From positions 1-5,887 of the forward strand of contig JAEWAD010000368.1 of NCBI GenBank assembly GCA_023391905.1: a DNA stretch of 5,887 bases, written 5' to 3'. Under the pieces are notes generated by a model that saw nothing but the letters and a program-made list of their open reading frames with translations, did no database searches and was not told where the DNA came from. Positions 4,922 through 5,887 of this stretch are shown piece by piece. This stretch comes from Pseudomonadota bacterium. Lineage in GTDB: Bacteria > Pseudomonadota > Alphaproteobacteria > Rhizobiales > Kaistiaceae. Each line of letters opens with the position of its first letter. Position 1 is the stretch's first letter. The position numbers and the translations under genes are program-made.

Positions 4922-5887
4922 GAGGCGGAGACCAGCTTGCGCGCCGTCTCGTCGACGCCGAACTCGTTCTGGATCGCCCGGCTGACGGTCTGGCGGCGGG
5001 CGTTGACGCCAAGCTCCGGGAACAGGAGCTCGGCGACGCGGTACGCTTCCTCGAGATGCGGGTAGCCGGAGCCGATCACCGTGTCGATGCCGAGCGCCTG
5101 GTATTCGCGGAGCCGTGCCGCGACCTGCTCCGGCGTGCCGACGAGCGCGGTGCCGGCGCCGCCGCGCACCAGCCCGACGCCGGCCCAGAGATTGGGGGCG
5201 ACGAGGAGCTTGTCGCGACGGCCGCCATGCAGCTCCGCCATCCGGCGCTGGCCGACCGAATCCATCTCCTTGGTGAAGCGCTTGTAGGCGATCTCGATCT
5301 GCTCGTCGGAGATGCGGCTGATCAGCCTGTCTGCCGCCGCCCAGGCTTCCTCCTCGGTCTCGCGCACGATGAAATGCAGGCGGATGCCGAAGCGCAGTCG
5401 CCGGCCCTTCGCGGTGGCGCGGGCGCGCGCCGTCGCGATCTTCTCGGCGACGGCGTCGAGCGGCTCGCCCCAGGTCAGATAGAGTTCCGTCTTCTCGGCC
5501 GCGAGCTCGATGCCGGCCTCCGACGAGCCGCCGAAATAGAGCGGTGGTGGGGTCTGCACCGGCGGGAAATCGAGCCGGCCCTTCTCGATGCGGTAGTGCT
5601 TGCCCTCGAAATCGACGCGCTCGCCCGAGACCAGGCCCTGCCAGATGGTCAGGAACTCGTTGGCCTGCTCGTAGCGTTGGTCATGCGGCAGGAAGACGCC
5701 GTCGCCGGCGAGCTCGACCGGATTGCCGCCGACCACGACGTTGAGCAGCAGCCGCCCGTTCGAGAGACGATCGAGCGCCGCCGTCTGCCGCGCCGCATAG
5801 GCAGGCTGGACCACGCCGGGACGCAGCGCGACGAGAAATTTGAGCCTTTCCGTCACGGTCGCGAGCCCGGCGGCCGTCACCCAGCTC
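4918..5887 (-). CDS. ssuD: FMNH2-dependent alkanesulfonate monooxygenase SsuD, N-terminus outside the window
   Basis: SsuD is a cytoplasmic two-component flavin monooxygenase. It uses FMNH2 and O2 to split C1-and-longer alkanesulfonates into the aldehyde and sulfite, supplying sulfur when sulfate is scarce. The open frame runs off the right edge; 322 residues are visible, starting at SW. The GTG at 5880 is internal. Compared with E. coli SsuD (381 residues) about the first 57 are missing, including the conserved Cys54. Strong family stretches are ERLKFLVALRPG, ALDRLSNGR, ELAGDGVFL, PPLYFGGSSE, LYLTWGEP, IRLHFIVRE, NLWAGVGLVRGGAGTALVG and SGYPHLEEAYRV. Counting from codon 5880, R167 and H169 match E. 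coli R226 and H228, and R239 matches R297; all are present. Gene order D-C-B matches the E. coli ssu operon; ssuA and ssuE are not visible. Its promoter lies beyond the window. Confidence 0.95.
   Translation of the reverse strand, partial: SWVTAAGLATVTERLKFLVALRPGVVQPAYAARQTAALDRLSNGRLLLNVVVGGNPVELAGDGVFLPHDQRYEQANEFLTIWQGLVSGERVDFEGKHYRIEKGRLDFPPVQTPPPLYFGGSSEAGIELAAEKTELYLTWGEPLDAVAEKIATARARATAKGRRLRFGIRLHFIVRETEEEAWAAADRLISRISDEQIEIAYKRFTKEMDSVGQRRMAELHGGRRDKLLVAPNLWAGVGLVRGGAGTALVGTPEQVAARLREYQALGIDTVIGSGYPHLEEAYRVAELLFPELGVNARRQTVSRAIQNEFGVDETARKLVSAS

Overview
The base composition is GC-rich and the proteins read as those of an alphaproteobacterium, most likely of the Hyphomicrobiales (rhizobia-like) group. 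The best support is two copies of the alphaproteobacterial general-stress promoter signature GGAAC-N16-CGTT. Each sits correctly placed and oriented upstream of a small gene. The genus cannot be fixed from this window.

Layout. Positions 1-1089 (+) hold the C-terminal part of a family 2 glycosyltransferase whose start lies to the left of the window. Everything else is on the minus strand. Read in transcription order from the right edge: ssuD (FMNH2-dependent alkanesulfonate monooxygenase, first ~57 residues outside the window), ssuC (ABC permease, overlapping ssuD by 4 nt) and ssuB (ABC ATPase, 17 nt after ssuC). A 21-nt hairpin contains the ssuB stop codon. It is followed after a short gap by a fructose-6-phosphate-aldolase-type transaldolase, with a convincing terminator at 2479-2497. 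Next comes a 65-residue protein of unknown function with its own sigma70-like promoter. Then comes a 100-residue exported two-cysteine protein behind a stress-type promoter and a structured leader, closed by a terminator at 1658-1685. Last is a 157-residue protein with a helical head and a long Pro/Ala/charged tail, also behind a stress-type promoter and ending tail-to-tail with the glycosyltransferase.

How they work together. SsuB and SsuC are the energy and membrane parts of an aliphatic sulfonate importer. SsuD releases sulfite from the imported sulfonate for sulfur assimilation. The binding protein SsuA and the flavin reductase SsuE are not in the window. The aldolase may be read through from ssuB or expressed separately. 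The two small genes with matching promoters form a candidate stress mini-regulon, which is the most interesting signal here. I see no mobile element, CRISPR array, tRNA or rRNA, and no intergenic stretch longer than about 165 bases.
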